A DNA stretch of 64,000 nucleotides. It comes from Solenopsis invicta (lineage: Eukaryota > Arthropoda > Insecta > Hymenoptera > Formicidae). Under the pieces are notes generated by a model. That model did no database searches, had not been told where the DNA came from, and saw only the letters and a list, made by a program, of their open reading frames with translations. The stretch lies in assembly GCF_016802725.1 (NCBI RefSeq), contig NC_052665.1, positions 19,660,501 through 19,724,500 of the forward strand, in the 5' to 3' direction. Below are positions 12,501 to 25,500 of the stretch, one piece after another. Position numbers and translations under genes: made by a program. How positions within the stretch are numbered: the stretch's first letter is position 1; the number at the start of each line of letters is the position of its first letter.

Positions 12501-13419
12501 AATGAAATTCCTCTTCAAAGAGACGCGATGAAACGAACCGATATCGACGAGCGCCGTCAGAAAAACTTAACGACGCAAACGAGCATCGAGCTGTTATACC
12601 TTAAGTCCTTCCTTCATTCTATGACATTTTTTTCATTTGCAATATGAGACGCAAATTGATCCAATCAAAAGAATTTGCGAGAGATTTCCGTTTAAATACA
12701 GAGACTAAAAATATATTTATAGTAAATATTAGTAGTTAAAAATGTTATTACAGAAGAGTTAAACGTCAATATGGATATTTGTCAATATAGACATTTTCTC
12801 AATAAATTTACTTTTTTTATCAAAAAAATGCAATGTTAAAAATACAAATGCAATTTTATTTTATTTAAAGCTACATACACGAAAAATAAATTATTGATCA
12901 AATTAGTAAGCGTAATGAGATGTTGCAACTTATAAATATAAAGCGCTAATTCGTTAGTACAACCTTAATTAACAAAAAATTTTTAACGGACTTGTAGTTT
13001 AACAATATCTGCTCAACCGTTTTTTTGCCACGTTTATTTGGTCGTCGGATTAAAATTTCACATTTGATGAGCTCGTTCATACTGCCAATTAGACGTGCAA
13101 AACGTTCTATTAATTAACACTTCATCTAAGCAAAAAACATTACTCTTTTAATCTGAAACAGCAAAATCTCACTGATTTGCAGTGGTACACTTATAACTGT
13201 GATCATCAGTGATTAATCACTGTCTTTCAGGGATTCCGATTAAAAGAGAGATATTCTCACCGATAGAAATCAGAGTATTATCATATCACAAGATAATATC
13301 ACCGATTGATACAGTAGTTACAAGCGTACCATTGAAATCAGGCTATTCACTGTCTTTTCAATGAATTATATACACTGATTTTGATTTAGAGAGTATTGAT
13401 TTCTGAAATCTCTTAAGCT
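9526..13419. other. mostly AT-rich, no gene seen
   Basis: Overlapping ORFs on both strands at 9570-10022 exclude one another and carry low-complexity Arg-Glu or Ser-Leu stretches from a pyrimidine-rich tract; I treat them as spurious. Eight A's followed by nine G's lie at about 10349-10365. A 22-base sequence beginning CCTAGTAT is imperfectly repeated in direct orientation at about 11571 and 11614. A GC-richer patch spans 11860-12300 without a convincing ORF. From 13150 to 13400 the sequence is rich in short ATCAC/CAGTGAT words in both orientations. Confidence 0.45.
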
Positions 13420-13500
13420 TTGTGCTGGGATGCCGTTCCGCGTGAGAGCGATTAACTTACAAGTGATAGGTCGTGAGTTTGAACCTACATGTCCTGTATA
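13420..13500 (+). mobile_element. tRNA-derived SINE-like fragment
   Basis: The segment resembles a decayed tRNA. GCGTGAGAGCG near 13440-13450 is at the position of the D-arm and A box. It is followed by an anticodon-arm-like ATTAACTTACAAGTGAT, then AGGTCGTGAG and TTTGAACCTAC, which resembles the B box (consensus GGTTCGANTCC). The stems do not pair well enough for a working tRNA. Directly downstream is a GT microsatellite, and SINE tails are often simple repeats. A tRNA pseudogene is the alternative. Confidence 0.4.
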
Positions 13501-13561
13501 TACGGATTTTTAAATTCATAATCCTTAGCGGAAATCACAGAAGAATTATTTAGATTTCTAG

Positions 13562-13562
<1 letters not shown>

Positions 13563-13622
<60 letters not shown>

Positions 13623-13630
13623 TGTGTGTG
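13563..13630. repeat. (GT)n microsatellite
   Basis: This is a long TG run with one TC interruption at about 13621-13622. Confidence 0.95.
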
Positions 13631-16340
13631 ACATATAAAAGCTAATAATCCCACCCGCTCTCAAATAAAATGGTAGTACACTACAGCAGAGTAATATACA
13701 AGTAGAGTACCAAGAAAATCCATAGCCCCACAGTTTCTCTTAGAACATTGTCTAAAGATCACAAAAACAAGACCGCAAAAAGCTAATTTTGTTTCTATCT
13801 GATTTTCATTTACTCCAATGCCCTAAAGTGCATTGGATAATTCTGGGTAATACTTAATTGTACGCGAATAATTTTAGATCCAGTTTTAGATAATAATAAT
13901 AATCTCTTTAACATAATAATAATACATACTATTATATATTTTTCTACATACATTGATAATCACTTTTAAATATATTTTTTTAAATTATAAACAACAATTT
14001 GTGCCCATTTATGTTATTAATTATAAGATTTATATATATAATTTATTATTAAAACTATTATATTAAATTCATTTTGAGTGACCTTCCCTTCATTCTCTTT
14101 CCAAAAGAAAAGATCGATATTTGGTTCAGTTTTAGAATTATAACGATTTAGTTCGAAATTTGGACTGACGAGCGCACGACTTCAAAAAATAAAAATTTTT
14201 GGAAGAACCATTTACATGAATTTAGCATTAGCTGCATTCATCAGAAAAACCAGCTCGCGGTTGTTATAAGATTCTTTAATACGATTTATTTTTACCCTTA
14301 GTTTCTGCCGGATCTAAATATATAAACCAATTATATTAAAAAATCTTACAACAGTTACAAAATTACTTTCTCTACTGAATACAATTTACGTCCTAGAATG
14401 ATTGCTGTCTGACTCGCGCCAAGATTGCATCGTGCGGATGCCGCGAGACAATCGCAATCTGCGATTGGTCGCGGAATGATTCTCCTTCCTATACCCTTCG
14501 GTATAAGACCAATGCTCTATGATTCCCTCGCATATGCCAACGCTCGCTTGTCAACATACAATACAATAGAAATTATCGTAAGATATTTAAGCCTATCTTA
14601 AATCTAATTACTAAATTCAAATAGATTTAAATATCTTAAATACGATAATTTCCACTGCTATCATTATGTTATTGTCATCAATTTTAAAAATATTTGTTCC
14701 AAACAATTTAGTATGAAACGTCCATTTTTCCATAGGTTGATACTTAATATCACCTGCATGCAAAAAGCAGATATACGATCTCCGGTACATGAAACTTTTT
14801 GTGACCGTGAAAGTAAATTTCGTTTGTCACAAATAAGTTTTTCACGAATCGTACATCAATTTCACTTTAATATTGCCGTTCAATATTTGCCATGATAGCT
14901 ATCAAAGTGTTCTACCTTTTCATGTTGTGTATCTCGTAGAAATGCAGTCATACGATATTCTTTTATGTAACAATAGTGCGTGGAATGGTCAATACATACG
15001 CACTGTATGTATGGATACAAAAGCTCTTTTATATCAGAATTCATAGAATGCAATCTAAAGAAGAAATCAATAAATGTATAGCGATATATGTAGTATTCGC
15101 ACAAAAAATAAACAACAAAAATGAACAATTAACACAGATCCGCAAATTGACATGCTAACTCGTATCTTTTAGAAACATAATACCGAAATATTCGATGCAT
15201 ACCTCATTTACTCGTGAGTAAATACGTATCGTTTCGCTTTTCCAATAAACAACTAATTCGAGACAACTCAATATAAATATAAAAATAAAAAGATTTTTAT
15301 AAAATTTATATCTTATTTTATTAAAGTTTTGGAATTTTATTGACTTATATTTTCATACTAAAAAGTAGTTAAAAAAACATTTAATTTAAAGCGTTTAATA
15401 AAGCTTGTAATAAAATATCATCAGCGAAGAGATTATAAGCCTCAGGAGACTCGGTACTATGCGTTGAATTTAATTTAATCATCGATTGGCTAGCCATACA
15501 ACGGAGAAGTACCTAATAGCATTGGCATAATAATGCAAATAATTTTAAAATAGTAGCAAATCTTTAAATGAAAATGAACTTTATTATATCATCGGTCGTA
15601 AAACTATAAGAAGTGATACGATTCATGAAGCCATCCCGAGACCGCTGTGTATCAATTTATAAATTGAAAGAGATTGCCAAGCGCCTTCAAATTGGCTCGC
15701 AAGCTAGTACTCGCATCATTACCCAATGCCTCGTTCAACGGAAAATGTAAATGAAATATTCCATTATTCTATTTTTATCCAACCTAAGTATCTAAATTAC
15801 GATCAATAAATGTCTACAAGATGACCGATTGCAATTTTTTTTTTAATCGACGCTATCTGTGCAAAGTTTGATAACAACTTCGGAATTAATTGCATAACAT
15901 GTTATAAGATCTTAAAAAATCAAAAAGATAATTATTCAGTCAAACAAAATAAATTTCAATAAAGATTAATTATGGCAAGTTTTTTAAGCTGACGATTAAT
16001 AGTTATTGCCTTATAATTTAGATTTGAAATGATAATTAAAGAATTCAGAGATTAAGAATGATCATATGAGTTTACATTCACGTGAAGCCGTATAAATCAA
16101 TTTGAGAGAATCAAATTTATTTTTTTAAAACAAACCCCTCTTGCAAGAATTATAAATTTATCTCATTCTCTACTAAATTCTCCAATTTACCGGGAGGAAC
16201 GTGGTTCACGGGAAATGCATTCCGTTCGAAATTGACCGCGAGTCTTTCAAATATCTTTGAATTTCCCATTAAATCATATTCCTCTCGCAATCATAGAAAG
16301 ACTCGTTATACAACTTTTACTCTAATGTAACGTACAAAGT
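13631..16340. other. AT-rich stretch with one short GC patch
   Basis: No gene is recognised. A GC-richer patch lies at about 14410-14550. ORFs at 14713-15158 overlap on both strands and look accidental. Confidence 0.5.
14569..14652. repeat. 84-bp inverted repeat
   Basis: The 12-base sequence GAAATTATCGTA (14569-14580) returns as its exact complement at 14641-14652. Just inside, AGATATTTAA of the left arm also has its complement in the right arm, shifted by four bases. It could be a decayed small MITE or a chance hairpin. Confidence 0.45.
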
Positions 16341-16341
16341 G

Positions 16342-16348
16342 ACACACA

Positions 16349-16384
<36 letters not shown>
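16342..16384. repeat. (CA)n microsatellite
   Basis: This is a CA run with one TA interruption. Confidence 0.95.
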
Positions 16385-16385
<1 letters not shown>

Positions 16386-18000
16386 TGTAGATATTAGATT
16401 GCACTATAAGAATCGAAACGAAAAAGAGTGCGGACGCATTTGCTTGAGATATACGTGAATACTTCCGCGTTTCATACAGAGCCGCATACTGACGCAAATA
16501 GCGCGCACACGTTTCAAAGGGTAACTTTTGATACATATGCTCGCACCAAAGCTGTGCATTTAGTGCACCGTAATACGACCAGAGGGGCAATGTCCCCGAA
16601 GGTCATAGTTAATCGAACTTCCTGTACCGTCTAATACCGTGTAACCGGTCTCCGACACACCTCAAAACGGACGCTGTCATATCCCAGCTATGAACTCGAA
16701 CATCAGGCTGTCGAGCGATCTGTTATTAGAGCCCCGAGGACTCATATTCAGTTTACTGGATCTAGTGATATCAAGCCTGGCTTGCCATACTGTTTTTGAT
16801 CAACCTCGGTCTTCTCCTCACGAAAGTTTCATCAAGCATGCTACCGCAGTGTCTCAAATCGATACTCAATTTACAAATCTGATAGAACTAAATTATTTAA
16901 AATTGTACAAAGGACGATCCTTTGACTGAGAACCCTCTCTCATTTTTCCTGTACTGCATCATCTGGCTTTATTTATAAATTAATTCTTATGCCAGTTTTA
17001 TTCATACTTTGAGAATCGATTAACATCAAATTATTGAAAAAAAGTGTTTGATATTTGTGACTATAATTTCATGATAAGATGATTATTGTTAAAAACTCTA
17101 TTTTTATAATTATTACTGCTATATTCTATTAGCATTAATAATCTTGTGTTTATAGTTCTATTAGTTTTGACTAAATTTTAATATAAATTATAATCATTGC
17201 AAATATTACTAGTAAAAAATCAAGATATGGATAGTAAAAATAAAATAAACATTTCTATATAATTGCAATTTTTTTCACACTTACTTACTATTTAAGTAGT
17301 AATAATAATTAATAGTTATAATTTGCACAGTTAAAACAACCATTAATACATGTACATAAATGGCACCAAAAATAACTATAAATTATAGTTCAATTAAGGT
17401 AACCATTTGCAATCATTTTTTTCACAATGATACAGAAATTAATAAATTAATATAAATCTATGAATTATGTCTATTGATACATTTAATGTCATATTACGAC
17501 TTAAATGGCCGTGAACTTAACACAGTTCTAATATCAAATTAATTTTAAATTTTATATAAGGGAAAACAAGTTTTTCTTTTTGCAATCTAAAATACGCGAT
17601 CACAGATGGCTGTACAACTCTCATGTCCGTTTTGATCTTGAGTCGAAAGCCTTTTTCAAAGTGCTCGCGTAAAAAGTAGGATGGCACTCGACAGAACTGC
17701 AATAGCAAGCGAGTTGTTTGGACTGAGAAGGTTTATACATAAATAGAGAAAAACTTGGAAACAATTTTTTAGAATTAAGAGATATATGAATAAAAGTAAA
17801 AATAACAGCTTTAGTTTTTCTCTGTCTTGCTCCAGCTACAGCAAATATAATCTTGTTTTATTTTAATTCTTATCATTATTCTTAAGTTGAATTATTTCGC
17901 TTTTCCTCAAATATTTATTGCACTATCGCTTGTAAAAATAGGTGTACAAATGGCAATGTTTGCGAGCGTTCACAATATATTGAACTGAAATCTGTAAGCA
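16385..18000. other. no gene recognised
   Basis: A moderately GC-rich patch at 16390-16930 holds two short plus-strand ORFs (68 and 79 codons) without recognisable domains. From 16950 to 18000 the DNA is AT-rich and featureless. Confidence 0.45.
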
Positions 18001-18029
18001 TGTTGAGCCTAAATAATTGTGCAGATTAA

Positions 18030-19520
18030 TCAAAACTGACTTGTTTTAATTAAATCAGGACGATTTATATTTCTGCAATTTCTTAATAAAATATCTTCGT
18101 TTTCCAAAAAACGTGCTTTGGCACCGCTTATCTCGTCGCATATCAACGCTTTTGTAGCTGCTAAAGTCCGATTTTCTGAATAATCTTCGCGGTACGTGCA
18201 GCTGCGCAGAAAAAAAGTACACAGCGGATATCCAGATCTCCCTCCCTCCTCCCCCACCCCCCAGGGTGCCACTGCCTTTTCTCTCGCTCACTCGAGTGGT
18301 ACACGAATGATACACGAGCACGGGACAACGCACAATTTTCCGGCAGAGTGAAAGGGAGAGGCGCAATTTGTAGCCGTTGACAGCGCCTGGCAATTTATGA
18401 TCTAACTGCGCCGGATGTCACGGCGGCCGGGCGGTTTAGCGCGCCGGCGGGGTTTCCGCCCGTTTTACCTGCAACGTGCCCCGGGCCGCGTCGCCGCGGA
18501 AAAATCAGCCGTTTGCCTTATTGCGTGCTTAAGGATTTATGCGCGTTAGCACGACGCCGCGCACCGTCCCACTCCGCTGAGCCCTGTGCGCGTGCATTTG
18601 CAACGGATGTCGTATTTTCCGTGCCGCGAGGTTTAACCGTCCGCTAGTTGCTCGCGATTACGCCACAGCTGCTCGCAAAGCATTAGCGCGAATCTGCTCG
18701 AGCGGGACGACCAAGACCTGTCTGCAAATGTCATCTTGCTAATATACGGAAGCACCTTCTCACGCGCGCGATGCATCATGCGCCATTTTACATGCAGCTC
18801 AAGCAAAGTTTGCGCAATATTATTTGCTTAATAACATTATTACTTGGAAAATAATGCGTCTTCTTGACACGTGCAATAAGCGTTCCTAAGACGATAAAGA
18901 TGCTCCGTCCGAATCAGATGTTTTCATGATTTTACATCGTAAAGCCTTATTATGTCACATAAAATGACAAAATACCCAAATCATGATTGCATCGAATCGG
19001 CTTTTAACCGTGATAACGGACATTAAAAATCTAATCGCTAGATAAGCCGTTAAACATGCGCGATGAAATCATATTAAATCAAAGAACATTACGTAAACAC
19101 TTCGCGAGTCAATGTAATATGCATGCATCAGCATTCGTATGCATCACGTACGGCTCTTTAAAGAGGGACTTATCGATCGCGAGTCGCGTGACTCCGACCG
19201 CTTTCCTTTAAGCCGATGGCGAAGTACGAATCATGTTCGATTTACGACGCCGAATCGCACGAATACATGCGTGTCACGCGATAACTAAAAGCCTTTTACA
19301 TCGATTAGAGAGAGGGGACAATCAAAAGTTTCTAATACGGCCACACCGCGCTGCTTTTCACCAAGCTTGATTTACAAGTGCGGAAGCGCAGCTTGCCGCA
19401 GCCGTGCTCACGCTCTACCGAAATAGTTCGTTGAAATTTTGTCCGATGACGCGCGGTATGCGCGGTTTGCGTAGTACGTACGTGCATACTACGGAATGCG
19501 GTAAAGCTCAAATATTGATG
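18030..19520. other. CpG-dense island, strongest at 18240-18720
   Basis: This is the most GC- and CpG-rich stretch in the window apart from the alkaline phosphatase exon and the 46.8-kb palindrome core. It includes runs such as CCGGGCGGTTTAGCGCGCCG near 18427-18446. Two minus-strand ORFs (18030-18393) overlap in different frames and carry a glycine run from a C-rich tract; neither looks real. A second, weaker CpG-rich patch lies at 19130-19520. A regulatory island or untranslated first exon of a nearby gene is possible; no splice-supported coding exon was found. Confidence 0.4.
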
Positions 19521-22441
19521 TGGTTCACTGATATGGCATTGTTCTCATTGAGCCGATTGATTTAATCGTTCGTAATTAGTGTCGTTAAATAATTAGCTGA
19601 ATTTACATCGATTTTGCGCGTATCTCGAAACCATTGTGCATTTTTCCAATTACAGATCCCGCAAAATTATAGGAAAACAAAGATTACTTCCAGAATTTAC
19701 GAGTAATTATTTAACGTTAAAAATCAGACAGTTTTGATGAATTCAGATTTAATAGTGGTTTGATTATAACTCTGATATTCTATTAGTTAAGGATATATGG
19801 GACATATCCAGTAAATAAAATTTGGAAATGTGTTTAATATTAACACTTCAAATAAACTATATACAGATGCAAGTTGTGTGAATAAGATTTAAATCATCTT
19901 GAATATTTAAAGTATTTAAATTAAAAAGTTCAGATTTTTCTTATTATTTCTTATTTCATTATTTCATTATTAATTATATTTTTATTAAAACGCATATCTA
20001 TTTCTTATTGAAATAACTTTTTATCCAGATAGAAAATTGTCGCTAAATTTTTTGACTACTTTTAAATGCAATATGAAACTATCTGTAATTTTTTGATAAT
20101 TTTTGTTAATGTTTTGAAAAACGTCCTATTACATTCTTCAACTCTATTGAATCACCGCGCTTTAAAACCGGATCACTATAAATTTATCGAGATAGCAAAT
20201 GTCGAGGATTGAAGACATTGCTAGTATATCATACTATCAATAAAATTTCATAGTTTTAATTATATATTTAGTAATAGATGCAATTAAACATTTAGACGTA
20301 CCGATGCAGTGAATTACTCATCATTCGATAAACACATCAGTAATAATTAACAGCTTTTATATATTAATTCATAAATTTCTCACGTGAGAGGCAATGAAGT
20401 ATATTGGATGCGGATAACCATGAGCATCCCTATCGAATAACATGCATGTTTTATTTGGATTATATTTCAAAAATGGCGCAATTTCATTATACAAATTGCA
20501 TATGTTATACAAGATAACTTATACAAGAATTATCGTTGAGTTTTATAGAACTAACGTTTCTTTTACAACACAAAGTGTCAATATAATTTTTGAATTACTA
20601 ATAACGAAGAGTACGTGAATTGAACCTTAGTAGTACAAAACAAATCTATGTTTTTTTTAACATGATTTTAATTTGCAGCTTACTTCTAAGCTGCAAATAG
20701 CTTACTACTAAGAACATTTAATATCGACCATTAAAAACTTAACGTAAAAGAAGTGTCTGCGCAATTAAACCTCGTTAGGCAAAAATAAACGCGGAGAGAG
20801 AAAGAGAAAGGGACAGACAGTTCTTCTTTAGATGAGACACGCATAATTAAATATTTAAACTCAATCCTCCATGATTCAAATTACATGAACTTTGTTTTGT
20901 CCTGTCAAAAGTTCAACCGTAGTGTAAAAGAAGGAACGTAAACGGATAGCAGTTTTCAGGGTTGAGTGAATTCTAATATGCGCTTTTAACGTACTGGCCT
21001 GAGCTGCTGCTTCCAGGAATAAAGCTCTCGATGCCCGTATTCGAGCGACGAGTTTAAAGACGATAATAAAAATATCAGCCTCGTTGGCTCAACAATGATG
21101 CGTGTTACGCGGGACGCAAAGCTAAGTTTACTTTCGTATCGAACTTCAAACGAGGGATCTCTGCGACAGGAAACCGCACAGGAGTATATCGGAAAGAGAG
21201 ATCCCGAAGAAGGATTGAAAGCATTCTAGGACGCGGAGCGAAAACTTGTTCGACCATAAGGAACAGTCCGCTGTAGTGCCGGCACGTAGTCACTTGCTAA
21301 CGCGTTTCTTCGAGTTTCGCTATAGCGCGCATGACGCCGCAAGTATATCAGAAAGCAAACGAACAGGGGTGTAAGCGCCGCACGTTTTGAGAAAAGATCG
21401 ATATCGCTGTGAAATTCGAAATTGAATTTTCCGCGTGGTCCTCGCTTTCTTCTGTTTTGCTCTGGACTCGAAATTCAAAAAAGAATTTTTTCGGTATGCG
21501 AGAGCATTGTTGTAAAAAAAAAACTTCTTTTCTCTTAAATCTTTTTCGATTCTGTTTTCAATGTAAAAGATTTTAATTTTTGTATAAGAAATTATCAATT
21601 TTAATTATATTTTATTAACCGATATTAAGTTTTCTGTTACGTTTTGATATTCATCATTTATTAAAACTGTAGATCCTTAAAAGTTAAATTCGAAAACTAG
21701 AAAAGCGAAGAAATTATTTTATCTTACTTTGTTCTTAAATATTTCAATCTATAAGCCACTGAGATATTCAGACGTAATTTAAAAATTAAAAGATATGAAA
21801 AAGAACAAATTCTATGAAGTTTTCTACAAGGAGTCACCTTATCAAATTTATCAACGAATCTGTTATGAGAGATTACGGGATACCTGAAATGCTCTGTGTA
21901 ATTGGCGCCAGTACGAGTATCAGGGAGGCAAGGCAAAGATTTATATCGGCATTATTACCACGTTTAATCTCAATTAGTCAGTCATGTGCAAGTTCTAGAC
22001 CAAATTTACGTACGAGATTGGTTACCCGACACCATTCATGCTCCACTCTAATTCGCAGCTGATAACATAAATCAACGAACAAATACCGAATAGTAGTGCA
22101 TTACAATATTTTCAAGCGTTGACAAATAAAATTACTAATAACTAATAACTAATTTTCACTAAGCTAATATTACGCGCATAACGCATTGCATTTAATTAAC
22201 TAAATAGTTAAAATTATTTAGTAATTATTAATTCGAGGTTCGAGCAATGTTATTACAAAATTGATTAAAATAAAATTTTGACATTTTATCTGAATATAAT
22301 TTTTAATTTTTTACTGGAAATGCTATCAAATAAACATTTTTGAAATTTAATTATATATATATTTTTTACTGTACTTATTCAATTACTTTAATAATGATGG
22401 TAAAAGTGATCCAAGGCTTCCTTTCCCTTTCTTCTCCGTCT

Positions 22442-22446
<5 letters not shown>
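19521..22446. other. AT-rich stretch, no gene seen
   Basis: A GC-richer patch at 20980-21440 has short minus-strand ORFs without recognisable domains. Otherwise only a small hairpin is seen. Confidence 0.45.
20671..20698. repeat. perfect 11-bp hairpin
   Basis: ATTTGCAGCTT (20671-20681) is followed, after six bases, by its exact complement (20688-20698). The stem is too short for a microRNA precursor. A near-copy of AGCTTACTTCTAAG follows at once, which suggests a local duplication. Confidence 0.6.

Positions 22447-22499
<53 letters not shown>
22447..22499. repeat. (CT)n microsatellite
   Basis: This is an uninterrupted TC run of about 26 units. Confidence 0.95.
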
Positions 22500-22501
<2 letters not shown>

Positions 22502-25500
22502 TTCTCAAATCTTACGTTCCGGAAATCTCTTCGCAGTACTGAAGGGTGAATAATATCAATCGGAATTGGACGGCTACTACACGAATTAGAGGCGTTGTAT
22601 GCTGCGTTTGCACATGCAGTTGCTAAGTAGACGAAAGCACCGTTGCATCGGAAAGGGACCAATGGAATTGAGCCCTTGTTCGTGTTTCCCAGAGCCGGTC
22701 GGAAACTATTCCGGTTATTCCGCGCGCTCCAACTACGCTGAAATGCCGAACCTCGGCCACACACACACACAGAGACAGAGATAGAAAGGGAGAAACCGAG
22801 GGTTTCCACCGCGCGTTAACGCTTTTCAAGAAAGCGCCTCTCTTGAAACGGTTGCGTGCTGCACCGATCCCAGAAATGTGAGCGACGGAAGACGGCCAGC
22901 TACATTTTTGATGCGGCACATTCCGTTTTTAAAATCCAACCGTTCGTTCTCTCCGTAAAAACGGGTAAACTTTTTTGCGATTCTTCAATTTCTACGTTGC
23001 AGAGAAATTTTTTTAGAAAAAAATTTTATTTTGCAATACGTTTACTTTCATTGTCACATAATTTTTAAAACGTTAAATCTTTTATTCAATATAATGTGTT
23101 ACTTTAATGCAAACATTACCAACAATTGTGATTAACAATAACAAATGTGTTTCTTATTTTTAATTAGTATATCTTCTAGCAAAAAAAATGTGTTAAAATT
23201 CAACATTTAACATTTCAAAATTCAATTTTGCTAATTTAAATTTGCTATATACTAATAATTTAATCTTAAAATCTGAGTGTGTATAATTTAATATTATATT
23301 TAATATCGTTCATATTTATTTTATGTCTATATTGTTATAAATTTCAAACATTCTTTTAAAATAACAATGGATTTTTAATATTGCGTTAAAAAATAACATA
23401 TACATATTTAAAAATTGTCATGTCCATGTCATTTCTAAAAAAATATAACATTTAAAAGTAATAAAGAGTCATACTTTTATATTTTTATTTATTTCATATA
23501 ATTTCAAAAGTAATAAAAAATTTTTAATTCTAGTGTAAACAAATCGTATTTTTTTTATTTTTTTTATTACAATTAATTTCATCAAATTTAGATGCAGCTT
23601 TTTAAAAATTTCAGAAATTTTAGACGTAAAAATAATATATTTAAAAAAAATTTATGCCAGATTATAATCAGTGAACAGTTAGATAATTTATTTTAAAAAA
23701 TTTACGCAGCAAAAAAGGTGATTTGCATGAGAGATTCTCATAAAAATATTGCCTTCGTTTCAGATAATTACGGAAAAAAGTTAGTCAAAACGCAATTCAG
23801 TAATTTATGAAATCCAGGCCAATATCGTCCAGTTTTTAGGTAGAAAAAATCGGATAACCCACGATATCGGAAAAATTTACTTTCATGGCCAAACGAATGT
23901 TATTTACGAGTTTTACAGCCAATAACTGGGGAATTTGCTTCATGGTAAATCACCAGTTTAAAATCACGGAACTCTAATATTAACTCAAATATAGAAAATA
24001 TCAAATATAAATTCATAAATATTATATATTATCATATTAACAATAAAATAAATCTTTTTATTAATTAAAGTTTAATTTAATATATTATCACTCAAATATT
24101 TTTAGAATTTAAATAAAAAAAATAAAACTATGATATATTATACATATATGAGACGTTTTTGAGCAAAGCTAAGAGACTAGACTGAATAATCACATGAAGT
24201 TTTCAAAAAATTGTGATTACAAACAAAGAAATATATTTTACTACTTTTACAATTAATTCCTCACAAATAAATTTTTTGTATCTTATATTAAGAAAAAAAA
24301 AAAGATCTTCCGCTACAGTGCTCGCGAAATTTTTATCGTCATAGACCCCGTATCTTATCCGAATGTCGATCTCACGATGCCCGAATGATGGACCGACATC
24401 CAGGAATTGTACCAAACATTATCCTGGATCTCTGCCAGGTGTTCTCTCACGTGTATCCTCCCGAGACTCGCCGCTTTGTACATATCGTCGCGGTTATTTA
24501 CGCACGACGCCTCGTCTATTAATTACAATTTCAACGACCGTATTTTACCAGAAGAACGGCATGCGTTATTTGGAAAACAAACAGCAGAATGTTTCCGCAT
24601 AATTATATTCTGTTCGCAAATAATGGCACGTCGTTGGAGTAGTCCTATTTTGGCACTGTGCACTTGATGATGCAGCCGTTAACTCCGGGTGAGTAATATC
24701 GGGTGCGAAGCACCAGTAGCAACAATGCATCTATCTATTACAACGCTGAAATTCGCATCCTAAATAATCTCGATAACAAGAGAAAGAGAAAGATACATAT
24801 ACATGTATATAGAGAGAGAGAGAGAGACAGAGAAAAAAAGAGAGAATCATTATCTTCTACTGCTATTAATTTGTTTTATTAGCTTATTAAATTTATTGTC
24901 GGAGCAATATAATTACCTTTTACAACATGGTATTTTCAGAAATATATTATTTTTGCATAAAAACGGTTTTTGTATATAATTCAAATTAATTTATGTATAT
25001 TCATTGAGACTAAAGAGATTAGTGATATTTGTTACAAATAAATTATATCAAAGATTTTATTTTTTAATTCAAAATGTTTTTCAATTGCCACGAGCGTTCC
25101 TCTGACTTTCTTAAACATTAATTAGAATTACTGATAATAGATTTTTTAAGGGCATTTAGTTTGCTAAAAAACATTCGATTGTATACTTAAGTATTTACAT
25201 GTACATACAAGAATATACAGTACAATCTTACTAAAAAGTTATAACAAAATTGCAAATTTAATTTCTGATTATTCTACATTTCAAAGATCTTCTTGTCTAA
25301 AAAAATATGCACTCAAAGTTTTAAAAAATAATTCTATAAAATGCAGACAAAAAATTCATCAGTGAGATTATCAAAAAGCGTAACAGAGAAAATGACACAT
25401 TCCATATTTAGAAGAGAAGTAGAAATAGAGACGGTTGCCACATTTTTGGTCCAAATGCAAAACTAGTAGAGAAATAAAAGCGAATTTAATCAGATCTTAA

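Noticed and set aside
13430..13496. Functional tRNA with a TAC anticodon
   Set aside because: The T-stem and acceptor stem do not pair, so it is at best a tRNA-derived SINE or pseudogene.
20671..20698. microRNA precursor
   Set aside because: The 11-bp stem with a six-base loop is far too short for a Drosha or Dicer substrate.
24363..24667. Two overlapping plus-strand ORFs (79 and 86 codons)
   Set aside because: Both are open in different frames of one GC-richer patch; no family resemblance could be seen.
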